Assembly (NCBI RefSeq): GCF_009749395.1
Contig: NZ_WBIR01000006.1
Span: forward strand, 247,978-311,977
Direction: 5' to 3'
DNA: 64,000 nt
DNA from: Agromyces salentinus
GTDB taxonomy: Bacteria; Actinomycetota; Actinomycetes; Actinomycetales; Microbacteriaceae
This document shows, piece by piece, positions 43,309 to 52,530 of the stretch (its first letter is position 1; every line of letters begins with the position of its first letter). The position numbers and the translations under genes are program-made. The notes below the pieces were generated by a model. That model saw only the letters and a program-made list of their open reading frames with translations, searched no databases and was not told where the DNA came from.

Positions 43309-44279
43309 GGTGTTTCCTTTCCTCCCGCGAGCTGTGGGTCGCGGGTGTTGGGGAGCGCCGCGCGTTCACGCGACGGGTCTGCCGGCGTGGTGCCCGTTCC
43401 GGCATCCGCTGGCGAGTTCGTCCGGGCGCGGCGCCCGGCTCCGCGACCGCGGCCGGCACCGAGCGCCCCCGTGATGCGGTCGAGGATGATCGCGAGGATC
43501 ACCACCGAGAGGCCCGCCTCGAATCCGAGGGCGACGTCGATGCGGTTGAGCGAGGCGACCACGTCACCGCCGAGCCCGCCGGCGCCGACCATGCCGGCGA
43601 TGACGACCATCGAGAGCGAGAGCATGATGACCTGGTTGACGCCGGCCATGATGCTCGGCATCGCGAGGGGCAGCTGGATCTGGCGCAGGATGCGGGCGGG
43701 CGACGCCCCGAACGCGTGCCCGGCCTCGACGACCTCGCGGTCGACGCCGCGGATGCCGAGCTCGGTGAGCCGCACGCCGGGCGCCATCGCGAACACGATC
43801 GTGGCGACGATGCCGGGCACGACGCCGACGCGGAAGAGGATCAGCGCCGGGATAAGGTACACGAACGCGGGCATGGTCTGCATGAAGTCGAGCACCGGCC
43901 GCACGAGCTTGGAGGCGAGCTCCGAGCGGGCGGTCCAGATGCCGACGGGCACGGCGATCGCGATGGCGATCGTGCTCGCGACGAGTACCAGGGCGAGCGA
44001 CTCCATCGCGTGCTCCCACTGGTCGACGCCGACGATCACGAGGAGGCCGATCGCGGTGCCGACGGCGAGCTTCCAGCCCTTCACCGCCCAGGCGACCGCG
44101 GCAAGCGCGAGGATCACGAGCCAGAACGGCGGGGTGACCAGGACGAACTCGACGGCGTCGTAGAAGGCGAGGAAGACGGCGCGGACGATCTGGAAGAACC
44201 AGCCGAGCGTGTCGGTGAGCACGTCGATGAACCCCTCGGCGAGGTCGCCGAGCGGGAGGCGGAAGTCGAGGTCGTTCAC
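43305..44279 (-). CDS. opuAB: Glycine-betaine/proline-type ABC permease
   Basis: A 324-residue permease with about six helices and the characteristic cytoplasmic loop ELGIRGVDREVVEAGHAFGASPARILRQIQLPLAMPSIMAGVNQ. The first hydrophobic segment (VTPPFWLVILALAAVAWAVKG) and the overall order match ProW/OpuAB. It forms the channel with the ATPase encoded just upstream, whose stop overlaps its start, and the binding lipoprotein downstream. The final 45 residues are hydrophilic and Arg/Pro-rich. Confidence 0.92.
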   Translation of the reverse strand: MNDLDFRLPLGDLAEGFIDVLTDTLGWFFQIVRAVFLAFYDAVEFVLVTPPFWLVILALAAVAWAVKGWKLAVGTAIGLLVIVGVDQWEHAMESLALVLVASTIAIAIAVPVGIWTARSELASKLVRPVLDFMQTMPAFVYLIPALILFRVGVVPGIVATIVFAMAPGVRLTELGIRGVDREVVEAGHAFGASPARILRQIQLPLAMPSIMAGVNQVIMLSLSMVVIAGMVGAGGLGGDVVASLNRIDVALGFEAGLSVVILAIILDRITGALGAGRGRGAGRRARTNSPADAGTGTTPADPSRERAALPNTRDPQLAGGKETP

Positions 44280-45625
44280 GCGCGGCTCCCCTCGAACGCG
44301 GTGGGTTCGCCGACCTGCTGCGGGATGTCCGGCGGCGCCGCGGCCGCGGTCTCTCGCAGGGTCGCGTTCATGACCTCGGCCGAGACGGTCGCGGGCGTCT
44401 GCAGTGCCTGGAGCTCCGCGGTGTCCGTCGAGACGTTGCCGAGGGCGGCGAGCAGCGTCACGCGGGGCACCGCGCCGAGGAGCCGGCCCTCCTCGTCGAC
44501 GACGGCGAGGGGCAGCGCCTGCTCGACCGAGCTCTCGAGCAGGTCGCTGAGCAGCACGTCCGGTCCGACGGCGGCGTAGTCGTCGGTGATCGCGCCCTCG
44601 AGCGATCGTTCCCCGCGCCGCACGAGTCGCAGCACGTCCCGGTCGTGGGCGACGCCCACGAGGCGCCGGCCGGATGCCACGACGTAGACCATGGAGGTCT
44701 GGAGGTCGCGCATCGCGCGGAGGGCCGCGCGCGGTCCTGCCGACGCGGATGCCACGGCGCGCGGCGCCTCCATCACGTTGCCGGCGGTCAGTACCCGCGC
44801 GCGGTCGACGTCCTGCACGAACTGGGCCACGTAGTCGTCGGCGGGGTCGGTGAGGATCTCCTCGGCCGACCCGATCTGCACGACGCGGCCGTCGCGCATG
44901 ACCGCGATGCGATCGCCGAGGAACATCGCCTCGTTGAGGTCGTGGGTGATGAACACGATGGTCTTGCCGAGTTCCTGCTGCAGCTCGATGAGCTGCTCCT
45001 GCATCTCCCGGCGGATGAGCGGATCGAGCGCGCTGAACGCCTCGTCCATGAGGAGGATGTCGGCGTCGGCGGCCAGCGCTCGGGCGAGGCCGACGCGCTG
45101 CTGCATGCCGCCGGACAGTTCGGAGGGGAGCTTCTCGCCCCAGCCGCCGAGGCCGACGCGGTCGAGCACGCGCTCGGCCTTCGCGCGGCGCTCGGCGAGC
45201 GGCACCCCCTGCACCTCGAGGCCGTACGCGGCATTGTCGAGCACGTTCAGGTGCGGGAGCAGGGCGAAGTGCTGGAACACCATCGCGATGTGCGTGCGGC
45301 GCACCTCACGGAGCTTCGCAGCGCCGACGCCCGTGATCGGGTGGCCCATGACGGAGACCGAACCGACCGTCGGCTCGACGAGACCGTTCAGCATCCGGAT
45401 GAGCGTCGACTTGCCGGAACCCGACAGGCCCATGACGACGAAGATCTCGCCCTGGCGGACATCGAAGTCGACGTCGATCACCGCGGCGGTGCCGAGGCCG
45501 GCGAGGTCCTCGCGCGAGGCCCCGGCTCTCAGCCGTTCGAGCGCCTCCGACGGCTTCCGACCGAAGAATCTGGTGAGGTTCCTGACCTCGAGGGCAGGCG
45601 GGTTCGTGCTGTGATGTTCGGACAT
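44276..45625 (-). CDS. opuAA: Glycine-betaine/proline-type ABC ATPase with CBS domains
   Basis: A 449-residue ATPase. Walker A GLSGSGKSTL, LSGGMQQRVGLARAL, Walker B ILLMDEAFSALD and FITHDLNEAM are intact. After the ATPase core, residues 300-420 contain two CBS-like segments that, in OpuA systems, sense ionic strength and switch the importer on in hyperosmotic conditions. ATG 45625 is preferred over an upstream frame start at 45691. It heads the operon with the permease and binding protein. Confidence 0.93.
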   Translation of the reverse strand: MSEHHSTNPPALEVRNLTRFFGRKPSEALERLRAGASREDLAGLGTAAVIDVDFDVRQGEIFVVMGLSGSGKSTLIRMLNGLVEPTVGSVSVMGHPITGVGAAKLREVRRTHIAMVFQHFALLPHLNVLDNAAYGLEVQGVPLAERRAKAERVLDRVGLGGWGEKLPSELSGGMQQRVGLARALAADADILLMDEAFSALDPLIRREMQEQLIELQQELGKTIVFITHDLNEAMFLGDRIAVMRDGRVVQIGSAEEILTDPADDYVAQFVQDVDRARVLTAGNVMEAPRAVASASAGPRAALRAMRDLQTSMVYVVASGRRLVGVAHDRDVLRLVRRGERSLEGAITDDYAAVGPDVLLSDLLESSVEQALPLAVVDEEGRLLGAVPRVTLLAALGNVSTDTAELQALQTPATVSAEVMNATLRETAAAAPPDIPQQVGEPTAFEGSRA

Positions 45626-46106
45626 CGCAGGGTGCTCCAAGGGCGCGCATGCAGACCATCGAGGCCGGGTGCAGGGCATCGCTGTGCGCACGCGTCACGG
45701 CCGGGTTCCGGCGATCCGGGAATCCGGGACTCAAGCGCGACGGCACGTCGTGCGAATCCCGGTTCCAGCGCGCATCGCCATCGGGGCGGTGCACCACGCG
45801 CAGAACCGTACGACCCGGTGGAACGTCCGCCGAGGCGGCATCCGCCAGGGGCGCGGACTGGGTTGTTCGGCCCGTGAGGGCCGTCGTCAACCGTATGCCG
45901 CTCGCGCGTCGCTCGCCAAATCAGTTCGAAGGAATGCGCCTCTGACCGGGAGTTTCCGGTCCGCCAGTTCGGCGTGACCGATGGGTCCGAGACGAGGGCT
46001 AGCAGTTCGCCTCGCCACGCGCAATGCCTCAGCGCTGCGGCGGAGCGGCCGTACGGTGAAGGGGCCGATCCCGACGCCCGAGCGGGCCGCGGCTGAGAGG
46101 CCCGAC
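45626..46106. other. 481-bp spacer between opuAA and the PAP2 gene
   Basis: No credible gene. Frames here are shadows with Arg/Ala-biased codons. The spacer must carry the divergent promoters for opuA and for the PAP2 gene, but I could not pick out a clear -35/-10 pair, operator or hairpin. Confidence 0.5.
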
Positions 46107-46910
46107 ATGACCGAGACCACCGAGCGACCCGGCAAGCTGCGCCGCTTCCACGAGCGATTCATGGTGGAGGAGCGCGTCCTGCCGGCCTCCGCGAAGCGAA
46201 ACCTCTTCATCGTGGCCGCCCTGCTCATCGTCGCGGGCCTCGCGGCGTTCCTCTTCATCTTCGACTCCGTGCTCGAGGCCGACGACGTGTCCATGGTCGA
46301 CGCCCCCGTCGAGCGCTGGCTCGACGGCAGCCACGCCGAGTGGCTCACCGTAGTCATGACGGTGCTCGCCACCGTCTTCGGCCCGATCGCGATGCCCGTC
46401 ATCATCCTCGTCACGACGGTCACCTGGGGCCTCCTGGCCAAGCACGCGTGGCGGCCCCTGCTGCTCGCCGGGGGCATGCTCCTCGGCGTGATCATCGTGC
46501 AGGTCCTGGCCCCCGTCATCTCGCGAGAGCGTCCGCCGGTCGGCGACATGATGCTCGAGATCGACCACACCTCGTCGTTCCCCTCAGGCCACGTGATGGG
46601 CGTGGCCGACTTCCTCTTCATCACGACGTACCTCGTGTTCTCGCGGCACCGCCGGCCCGTGATCACCGTGCTCGCCTTCGTCGGGGCATCCGTCATCGTG
46701 CTGCTCACCGCCGCCTGCCGCATCTACCTCGGCTACCACTGGGCGACCGATGCCCTCGCATCGATCGCGCTGTCGCTGGTCGTGCTCGGCCTCGTGATCG
46801 CGGTCGACACCTGGCGCACCGTGCGGGTCGGGACCCCCGCCGAGGTGGAGGCATCCGAAGCCCGCTCGTCGGAGGCGACCGGGGCGCCGGAGCGCGACCG
46901 GTCGGAGTGA
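46107..46910 (+). CDS. PAP2-superfamily phosphatase (first of two)
   Basis: A 267-residue membrane phosphatase with six hydrophobic segments. The PAP2 motifs are ordered as expected: SRERPP (Arg-Pro of motif 1), SSFPSGHVM (motif 2) and CRIYLGYHWATD (motif 3 with the catalytic His and Asp). It could dephosphorylate undecaprenyl pyrophosphate or phosphatidic acid. ATG 46107 fits the hydrophilic N-terminus; the in-frame run before it is non-coding in character. The next gene is a second PAP2 protein beginning 5 bp after its stop. Confidence 0.9.
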   Translation: MTETTERPGKLRRFHERFMVEERVLPASAKRNLFIVAALLIVAGLAAFLFIFDSVLEADDVSMVDAPVERWLDGSHAEWLTVVMTVLATVFGPIAMPVIILVTTVTWGLLAKHAWRPLLLAGGMLLGVIIVQVLAPVISRERPPVGDMMLEIDHTSSFPSGHVMGVADFLFITTYLVFSRHRRPVITVLAFVGASVIVLLTAACRIYLGYHWATDALASIALSLVVLGLVIAVDTWRTVRVGTPAEVEASEARSSEATGAPERDRSE

Positions 46911-46915
46911 GCGGC

Positions 46916-47683
46916 ATGGACGAGCAGTCGCCCGATGACGGCACCCCGCGCGGCGACCGGCAGGGGCCGGCCCACGACTCCGAGCCGCACGCGCCGAGCC
47001 CCGCCTCCACCGCTCCCGCAGCCGTGCGGGTGGCCCGCTTCTGGCCCGTCGTGTCGGGCGGCGCCGCGCTCGCCCTGGTCACCGTGCTGGCGCTCGTGCT
47101 CGTCTATCGCGGGCAGGACAAGCCGTTCGGATTCGAGGTCGAGTTCATGGCCGGTCTCGCCGCCAACCGGGCCGACTGGCTCACGACGCCCGCCCTCGTG
47201 TTCAACGCCGTCGGCGGCGGCCTCCTCTCGACCTTCGCGGTTCCGGCCCTGGTCATCGGCGGGCTCCTGCTGTTCCGAAGGCCGTGGGCCGCCGGCTACT
47301 ACCTGTTGGCGACCATCGCGAGTGCCACCGTGACGCGCGTCATCAAGGTCATCGTCGCGCGTCCGCGGCCGGAGGAGATCCTGGTGCAGCCCGACTTCGG
47401 GTCGTTCCCCTCAGGACACAGCGCGAATGCGGCCGTGACGGCCGCGGCGCTCGGCCTGATCTTCCTGCGCACCTGGGTCTGGGTGACGGGGGCCGTGTAC
47501 ACGCTGCTCATGATGTTCAGCCGCACCTACCTCGGCGCGCACTGGATCTCGGACACGCTCGGCGGGCTCCTCGTCGGTGTCGGCATCGCCGTGATCATCT
47601 GGGCGCCGTTCGCGAATCGGCTCTACCGAGAACATCGGATGCCGCATCCGCCCGTCTGGGTGCGCGTGCGGCATCACGCCTAG
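46916..47683 (+). CDS. PAP2-superfamily phosphatase (second of two)
   Basis: A 255-residue membrane phosphatase with KVIVARPRP, FPSGHSANAA and SRTYLGAHWISD as motifs 1-3. ATG 46916 has GGAG eight bases upstream; a GTG at 46907 overlapping the preceding stop is also possible and would add three residues. The pair of tandem PAP2 genes shares a transcript but only moderate sequence likeness, so it is an old duplication or two recruitments. It may serve cell-wall lipid-carrier recycling. Confidence 0.9.
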   Translation: MDEQSPDDGTPRGDRQGPAHDSEPHAPSPASTAPAAVRVARFWPVVSGGAALALVTVLALVLVYRGQDKPFGFEVEFMAGLAANRADWLTTPALVFNAVGGGLLSTFAVPALVIGGLLLFRRPWAAGYYLLATIASATVTRVIKVIVARPRPEEILVQPDFGSFPSGHSANAAVTAAALGLIFLRTWVWVTGAVYTLLMMFSRTYLGAHWISDTLGGLLVGVGIAVIIWAPFANRLYREHRMPHPPVWVRVRHHA

Positions 47684-47714
47684 GGCTCGACCGGTCTGCT
47701 CGAGCCGTCCCGGT

Positions 47715-47769
47715 CGGCCTCAGCCCCGGTCGGCCTGCCGTCCAGGCCGGCCTCAGCCCCGGTCGGCCT
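47715..47769. repeat. Exact 22-bp repeat carrying the zur stop codon
   Basis: CGGCCTCAGCCCCGGTCGGCCT occurs at 47748-47769, where it includes the complement of the zur stop (47753-47755), and identically at 47715-47736 in the spacer (offset 33). Confidence 0.85.
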
Positions 47770-48184
47770 CGACCTTCGAGTCGGCGCCGTCGGCGACGAC
47801 GAGCTTCGTGCAGTTCGCGCACAGGCCGAACACGTCGACGACGTGAGCGGCCTGGGTGAAGCCGTGCTCGGCCGCGACCCCCTTGGCCCAGGCCTCGACC
47901 TCGTCGGCGGCGATCTCGACCGTGAGACCGCAGTTGCGGCAGATCAGGTGATGGTGGTGCCCGGTGGTGCTGCACGCCCGGTAGAGGGCCTCGCCCTCGG
48001 GTGACTGCAGGGAGTCGGCCTCGCCGCTCGAGGCGAGGTCTCCGAGGGCGCGGTACACGGTGGCCAGTCCGATGGGCGAGCCACTGGCGTGCAGTGTCGA
48101 ATGCAGCGCCTGCGCGCTGATGAAGCCCTCGGTGTCGTCGAGGGCCTCGCGAACGGCTTCGCGTTGCCAGGTGTTTCGCTTCAT
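47753..48184 (-). CDS. zur: Zinc uptake regulator, Fur family
   Basis: A 143-residue Fur-family repressor: N-terminal winged helix (RNTWQREAVREALDD, GLATVYRALGDL) followed by the metal-sensing dimer domain with HHHHLICRNCG (about 90-100) and a second CxxC in CANC near 129. The two CxxC pairs bind structural zinc. Its start overlaps the znuB stop by 4 bp in an operon headed by znuA, which marks it as Zur rather than Fur. The Zur box it would bind is at 51907, in its own operon promoter. Confidence 0.92.
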   Translation of the reverse strand: MKRNTWQREAVREALDDTEGFISAQALHSTLHASGSPIGLATVYRALGDLASSGEADSLQSPEGEALYRACSTTGHHHHLICRNCGLTVEIAADEVEAWAKGVAAEHGFTQAAHVVDVFGLCANCTKLVVADGADSKVEADRG

Positions 48185-49023
48185 GCGGTGCGTGCATCCT
48201 CTGCGGTCTCCACGGGAATCGCGGATGCCCTCCACGGTAGTGCGCGAAGCTTGGAACCGAGCAGCGCCAGGAGCAGGAAGCCGGTGGCGGCGAGCACGAT
48301 CGCGGGACCGGCGGCGATCGCGAGGGCCCGCGAGGCGAGCACGCCGAGCACCCCGGATGCCGCACCGATGGCCGGGGCCGTCACGAGCATGCCCCGGTAG
48401 GTCGTCGTGACCAGTCGTGCGGCGGCCGCGGGCGCCGCGATGAGCGCGATCGCGAGGATCGCGCCGACCGCGGGCAGCGCGCTGACGACCGTCGCCGCGG
48501 TCAGGCCGAGCACGAGGAGCTCGATCGGCCATTCGCGGTATCCGGCGGCCCTGAATCCGGCCTGGTCGAAGGTCGAGAAGACGATGCGCCGGCCGAAGAC
48601 GACGACCAGCACGAGCGCCACCAGGCCGACGCATGCCGCGAGCAGAATGTCTGCGGGGGTCACCGTGAGGATCGAGCCGACGAGCAGGGATTCGGGCTGC
48701 ACGGGAAGGCTCGGCACGACCGCCGCCAGAATCGCGCCGGCCGCGAAGCCGCCCGTGAGCACGATGCCCGCTGCCACCTGGGCACCCTGATTGCGCACCC
48801 GCGCGATGCCGGTCATCACGAGCACGAGCACGACGGATGCCGCGGCCGCGCCGAGCGGCACGCTCACGCCGAGCGCCGCCGCGGCGACGGCGCCCGGATA
48901 CGTGCCGTGCGTGAGCGCCTGGGCGAAGAAGGTGCGCCGGCGCAGGACCACGAGGCAGCCGACGAACCCGCCGACGGCGCCGATGATGATCGCCGCGACC
49001 AGCGCCCGTTCGAAGTAGCTCAT
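48181..49023 (-). CDS. znuB: Zinc ABC permease (second of two)
   Basis: A 280-residue permease of the ZnuB/TroC family with about eight helices, opening [29 protein letters not shown] and including [14 protein letters not shown], a conserved region for metal transport. It overlaps both neighbours: its start overlaps the upstream permease stop and its stop overlaps the zur start. With the other permease it would form a heterodimeric channel, as in TroCD/MntCD systems. ATG 49023 is chosen over longer in-frame sequence lying in the upstream gene. Confidence 0.9.
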   Translation of the reverse strand: MSYFERALVAAIIIGAVGGFVGCLVVLRRRTFFAQALTHGTYPGAVAAAALGVSVPLGAAAASVVLVLVMTGIARVRNQGAQVAAGIVLTGGFAAGAILAAVVPSLPVQPESLLVGSILTVTPADILLAACVGLVALVLVVVFGRRIVFSTFDQAGFRAAGYREWPIELLVLGLTAATVVSALPAVGAILAIALIAAPAAAARLVTTTYRGMLVTAPAIGAASGVLGVLASRALAIAAGPAIVLAATGFLLLALLGSKLRALPWRASAIPVETAEDARTA

Positions 49024-49925
49024 GCGGTCCGCTCCCCCGTGCCCGCCACGCTCCGATGCTCCGAGCGGATGCCTCGGGCGAACCGGTCGCGCAGCAGGCG
49101 GACGCCGAGCACTATCGCATAGCCGAGCACGAAGACCGCGACGACCGTGCTCCCGGCGGGCAGGTCGACGCCCGCGCCCACGCTCGCGGCGAAGCCCGCG
49201 GCCAGGCCGAGCCACGATGCGAGGGCGGCGAAGACCGCGGCGATCGGGAAGAGCAGCCAGAGCCTGACGGAGACGAGGCGGGCCACGGCCCCCGGCACGA
49301 CGAGGAAGGCCAGGACGAGCAACGAGCCCACGGTGCTCGCACCCGCGACGACCACGAGCGCGACCGCGATGTTGAGCCCGAGGTCGAGGCCGAACGGCGA
49401 GTCCCCTGCTGCACGGCTGCCGGCAGGGTCGAAGGCGCGGAAGAGCTGTTGCTTGCCCGTCAGTGCGACGAGAACCAGGGCGAGGACGCTGACGACGACG
49501 AGTGGGAGCACCTCGCTCGGCGGGATCGTGAGGACGCGGCCGAAGAGCAGGGCCTCGAGCGCGCCGGCGTAGTCGTCGCTCCTCGAGACGACGATGACGC
49601 CGATGCTGAACGTCGTCGTCAGCACGACGGCGATACCAGCATCGGTGGTTACCCCCGTTCGGCCGAGCCAGGTGAGGAGGACGGCTCCGAGGAGCGCGGC
49701 CACGGCCGCGCCCGGAAGCACTCCCGCGGTGCCCCCGATCGCCAGGCCGATCGCGAGCCCGGGGAAGACCGCGTGGGTGAGCCCGTCGCTGATGAACTCG
49801 AGCCCGCGCAGGTTCACGAGCACCCCGACCACGCCGGCGACGATGGCGAGGACGAGGAGCACGACGAGCGCCCGCCCCATGAACGGCACCGCGAAGGCGC
49901 CGAAGAGCGCCTCACCGAGGCTCAT
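49020..49925 (-). CDS. Zinc ABC permease (first of two)
   Basis: A 301-residue permease of the same ZnuB/TroD family with the segment [24 protein letters not shown] (about 40-63), in the position where the paralogue has [17 protein letters not shown] 49925 is preceded by GGGGGAG; an in-frame ATG at 49961 lacks such a site. It is 49 bp after the znuC gene and overlaps the second permease, so the two are paired in one complex. Confidence 0.9.
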   Translation of the reverse strand: MSLGEALFGAFAVPFMGRALVVLLVLAIVAGVVGVLVNLRGLEFISDGLTHAVFPGLAIGLAIGGTAGVLPGAAVAALLGAVLLTWLGRTGVTTDAGIAVVLTTTFSIGVIVVSRSDDYAGALEALLFGRVLTIPPSEVLPLVVVSVLALVLVALTGKQQLFRAFDPAGSRAAGDSPFGLDLGLNIAVALVVVAGASTVGSLLVLAFLVVPGAVARLVSVRLWLLFPIAAVFAALASWLGLAAGFAASVGAGVDLPAGSTVVAVFVLGYAIVLGVRLLRDRFARGIRSEHRSVAGTGERTA

Positions 49926-49974
49926 GCGCGACCACTCCCCCGCCGCCCGCCGGAGTTGCATGCCGAGTGCGGCA

Positions 49975-50790
49975 TCAATGGCCCTCGTGGCCGGGCACGA
50001 CCAGCGTGTGCTCGTCGATCTCGACCTCGACGCCGTCGAAGCACCGCTGCACGTTGCCGAGCGTGAGCACGTCCGCCACTGGCCCGAACGACAACTGGCC
50101 ACCGTTCACGAGCAGCACGAGGTCGCAGACCTGCTGCGCGAGCTCGAGGTCGTGCGTCGACACGAGCACGGCGACACCGTCGCGCTTCAGGCGGCGAAGG
50201 GTGGCGACGAGTGCGTCGCGATTCGGCTGGTCGAGTCCGTTGAAGGGCTCGTCGAGCAGCAGCAGCTCGGGCTCGGCCGCCAGTGCGCGTGCGAGCAGGC
50301 CGCGCTGGCGCTGCCCGCCCGAGAGTTGGCCGAATCGCGTGGCGGCGAGCTCCTCGAGTCCGACCGTCTCGAGCGCGTGGCGGACGGCGGCCCGATCGGC
50401 TCTCCCGGGCCACCGCAGGAGCCCCAGACGGCGATAGCGTCCCTGCATCACGACCTGCTCGAGGCTGATCGGGAAGTCGAGGTCGAACTCCATGCTCTGC
50501 GGCAGGAATCCGAGCATGCCGCGATCGGAATGCTTCGCCGTGACCGGCCGAGCCGCGGCATCCGCCATCGGCCCTGACGCCTCGCCGACGGGTTCTCCGA
50601 GGCTCATCCGACCGTGCGTCAGCGGCACGAGTCCCAGGATCCCGCGCAGCAGCGTGGACTTGCCAGCGCCGTTCGGCCCGATGAGCGCGACCGCCTCACC
50701 ACGCCCGATGGCGAAGTCGAACCCGCCGACGGAACTGCCTCCGGGGTACGTGAAGGTGGCGTCGTCGAGGCGCACCACGTTCTCGGTCAT
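49975..50790 (-). CDS. znuC: Zinc ABC ATPase
   Basis: A 271-residue ATPase. Walker [13 protein letters not shown], the signature [15 protein letters not shown], Walker [13 protein letters not shown] and STHDLE are intact. ATG 50790 is chosen; a longer frame to 50835 adds a low-quality segment. It lies 7 bp downstream of znuA in the znuA-znuC-znuB-znuB2-zur operon and powers zinc uptake through the two permeases. Confidence 0.94.
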   Translation of the reverse strand: MTENVVRLDDATFTYPGGSSVGGFDFAIGRGEAVALIGPNGAGKSTLLRGILGLVPLTHGRMSLGEPVGEASGPMADAAARPVTAKHSDRGMLGFLPQSMEFDLDFPISLEQVVMQGRYRRLGLLRWPGRADRAAVRHALETVGLEELAATRFGQLSGGQRQRGLLARALAAEPELLLLDEPFNGLDQPNRDALVATLRRLKRDGVAVLVSTHDLELAQQVCDLVLLVNGGQLSFGPVADVLTLGNVQRCFDGVEVEIDEHTLVVPGHEGH

Positions 50791-50797
50791 GCCGTCA

Positions 50798-51886
50798 TCA
50801 TCGCAGTGCGTCGGGCAGGGCGGAAGGCTCGACACCCCAGGACTCGACGATCAGGCGCGTGTTGTGGATCTGCGAGCCGAGGTACGTGCCGCCCTCGGAA
50901 TCGGGCTCGCCCAGCGAGTCGCCGTAGAGGGCGTCGGGACCCGAGTAGACCGTGACCCCGGCCTCGTTCGCGATCGCCTCGGCCGTCTTGGGGGAGAGGG
51001 AGGCCTCGGAGAAGACGGCGTTCGTGCCCGTCTCCCTGATCGCGGCGACGAGCTCGTCGATGTCGTGCGCGCTGGGCTCGGCGTTGTCGTCGAAGCTCGG
51101 GATCACGCTGCCCACGAACACGAGGTCGTAGGCATCGATGTAGTACGTGAAGGCGTCGTGGTTGGTCACGAGGAGGCGCTCGTCGGCGGGCACGGGGGAG
51201 ACGCTCTCCTCGATCCAGGCGTCGAGGGCGTTCAGTTGCTCGACGTAGGCCGCCTGGCTGCCTTCGAGGGCCGCGGCGTCGACACCGTCGATGCCGGCGA
51301 GGCCCGCGCCGATGTTCTCGACCATCGCCACGGCCAGCGCCGGGTCCGTCCAGATGTGCGGGTTGCCGCCCTCGTGGTCGTGCCCGGCGTGCTCGTCCTC
51401 GGCATGCTGGTCCTCGGCGTGCTCCTCCTCGGCATGTTCCGCGTGCTCGTCCTCGGCATGCGCGTCGCCCTCCTCATCACCATGGCCGTGATCGTCGGTG
51501 CCGAAGAGTTCGATGCCCTCGCTCGCGTCGACGAGCTCGCCGTCGAAGCCGGCGGCCTCGAGCGCGTCGTCGAGCCAGGACTCGAGGCCGGCGCCGTTCA
51601 TGACGACGGCGTCGGCGTCGGAGAGCGCCAGCAGCTGGGCCGCGGAGGGGTCGAAGCTGTGCGCGCTCTGGCCGGGGGAGAGGAGCTGGGTGACCTCGGC
51701 CGAGTCGCCGACGAGCTCGTGCACGAAGTCGCCGACCTGCGTGGTCGTCGCCACGATCTTCGGACCGTCGCCGGTGTCGGATGCCGCGGGCGCGGCGCAT
51801 CCGGCGAGCAGGAGCACGCCGGCGCCGGCGGTTGCGAACATGCCGATGGTGCGGGGGCGCGGGCGGGGCGTCGAGGTGGTCGGCAT
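50798..51886 (-). CDS. znuA: Zinc-binding lipoprotein ZnuA
   Basis: A 362-residue lipoprotein with lipobox LAGC (about Cys30) and a cluster-9 metal-binding fold. A long His/Glu/Asp-rich loop (about residues 130-175, rich in HAEDEHAEHAEEEHAED) is the zinc-selective loop of ZnuA proteins. Histidine and acidic ligands in NPHIWTDP, TNHDAF and SEASLSPK would complete the metal site. ATG 51886 sits next to a strong promoter and a Zur box. It heads the operon. Confidence 0.94.
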   Translation of the reverse strand: MPTTSTPRPRPRTIGMFATAGAGVLLLAGCAAPAASDTGDGPKIVATTTQVGDFVHELVGDSAEVTQLLSPGQSAHSFDPSAAQLLALSDADAVVMNGAGLESWLDDALEAAGFDGELVDASEGIELFGTDDHGHGDEEGDAHAEDEHAEHAEEEHAEDQHAEDEHAGHDHEGGNPHIWTDPALAVAMVENIGAGLAGIDGVDAAALEGSQAAYVEQLNALDAWIEESVSPVPADERLLVTNHDAFTYYIDAYDLVFVGSVIPSFDDNAEPSAHDIDELVAAIRETGTNAVFSEASLSPKTAEAIANEAGVTVYSGPDALYGDSLGEPDSEGGTYLGSQIHNTRLIVESWGVEPSALPDALR

Positions 51887-51893
51887 GTCTTCG

Positions 51894-51922
51894 ACCCTAC
51901 GCTTATTGATAATGGTTGTCAA
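51894..51922 (-). promoter_or_regulatory. znuA promoter with overlapping Zur box
   Basis: Reading leftward, TTGACA (complement of 51917-51922) and TAGGGT (complement of 51894-51899) have a 17-bp spacer. The Zur-type palindrome TGATAATGGTTGTCA at 51907-51921 covers the -35 and spacer, so Zur binding would exclude RNA polymerase. The -10 ends 8 bp before the ATG, so the transcript would be leaderless or nearly so. Confidence 0.8.
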
Positions 51923-51995
51923 AATCACGTGCAGCGTTACGTCGCTGTGAACTCTCGGGGTGGACCGCTCGCGCATGTCGGTCGCACATGCCACC

Positions 51996-52490
51996 ATGAA
52001 CGACGTGGATACGACGACCCCCTCCCTTGCGTTGCATCCGTTCACCGTCGAAGACGCCGAGCGGCTCCTGTCCGGCGAGGTCGACCCTCACGACGGCTGG
52101 GCCGGCGGCTACTCCTTCACCGACGAGCCCGAGCTGCTGCGCGAGTTCGTCCGCGCCGTGCGCATGTCCGGCGATCCGGCGCCGTTCGGCCCCTACCTCG
52201 TCCGACTCCCCGACGAGGGCGCCGCCATCGGCGGCGTCAACCTGTTCGGCCCGCTCAGCGACGACGGCGAGATCGAGTTCGCGTTCGGACTCGTCCCAGC
52301 GGCGCGCGGGCGCGGCCTCGCCGAGATCGTGGTCGGCGAGGCGCTCGCACTGGTTCGGGCCAACGGCGGGCTCGTCGCCACGGCCGAGGCCGAGATCGCG
52401 AACCTGCCGGCCCGTCGGGTGCTCGAGCGCGTCGGCATGGGGGAGCGGTCGCGCACGAGCGAGTCCATCACGTACGCGATCCGGTTCTGA
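51996..52490 (+). CDS. GNAT-family acetyltransferase
   Basis: A 164-residue protein with the RimJ/RimL-like GNAT fold. It contains the acceptor-side IGGVNLFGPL strand, the acetyl-CoA-binding GLVPAARGRGLAEIVVGEAL (about 103-122) and a C-terminal RVLERVGMGERSR strand. The start is placed at ATG 51996; another ATG at 51975 gives a seven-residue longer form. It is divergent from the zinc operon. Acceptor unknown. Confidence 0.8.
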   Translation: MNDVDTTTPSLALHPFTVEDAERLLSGEVDPHDGWAGGYSFTDEPELLREFVRAVRMSGDPAPFGPYLVRLPDEGAAIGGVNLFGPLSDDGEIEFAFGLVPAARGRGLAEIVVGEALALVRANGGLVATAEAEIANLPARRVLERVGMGERSRTSESITYAIRF

Positions 52491-52530
52491 CCCGGGCGCG
52501 ACCTGGCGGCCGCACGGCCGCGGAACCCCG

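Noticed and set aside
46907..46915. GTG at 46907 as start of the second PAP2 gene
   Set aside because: It overlaps the previous stop in the usual GTGA manner, but the ATG at 46916 has the better-spaced GGAG site; kept as an alternative.
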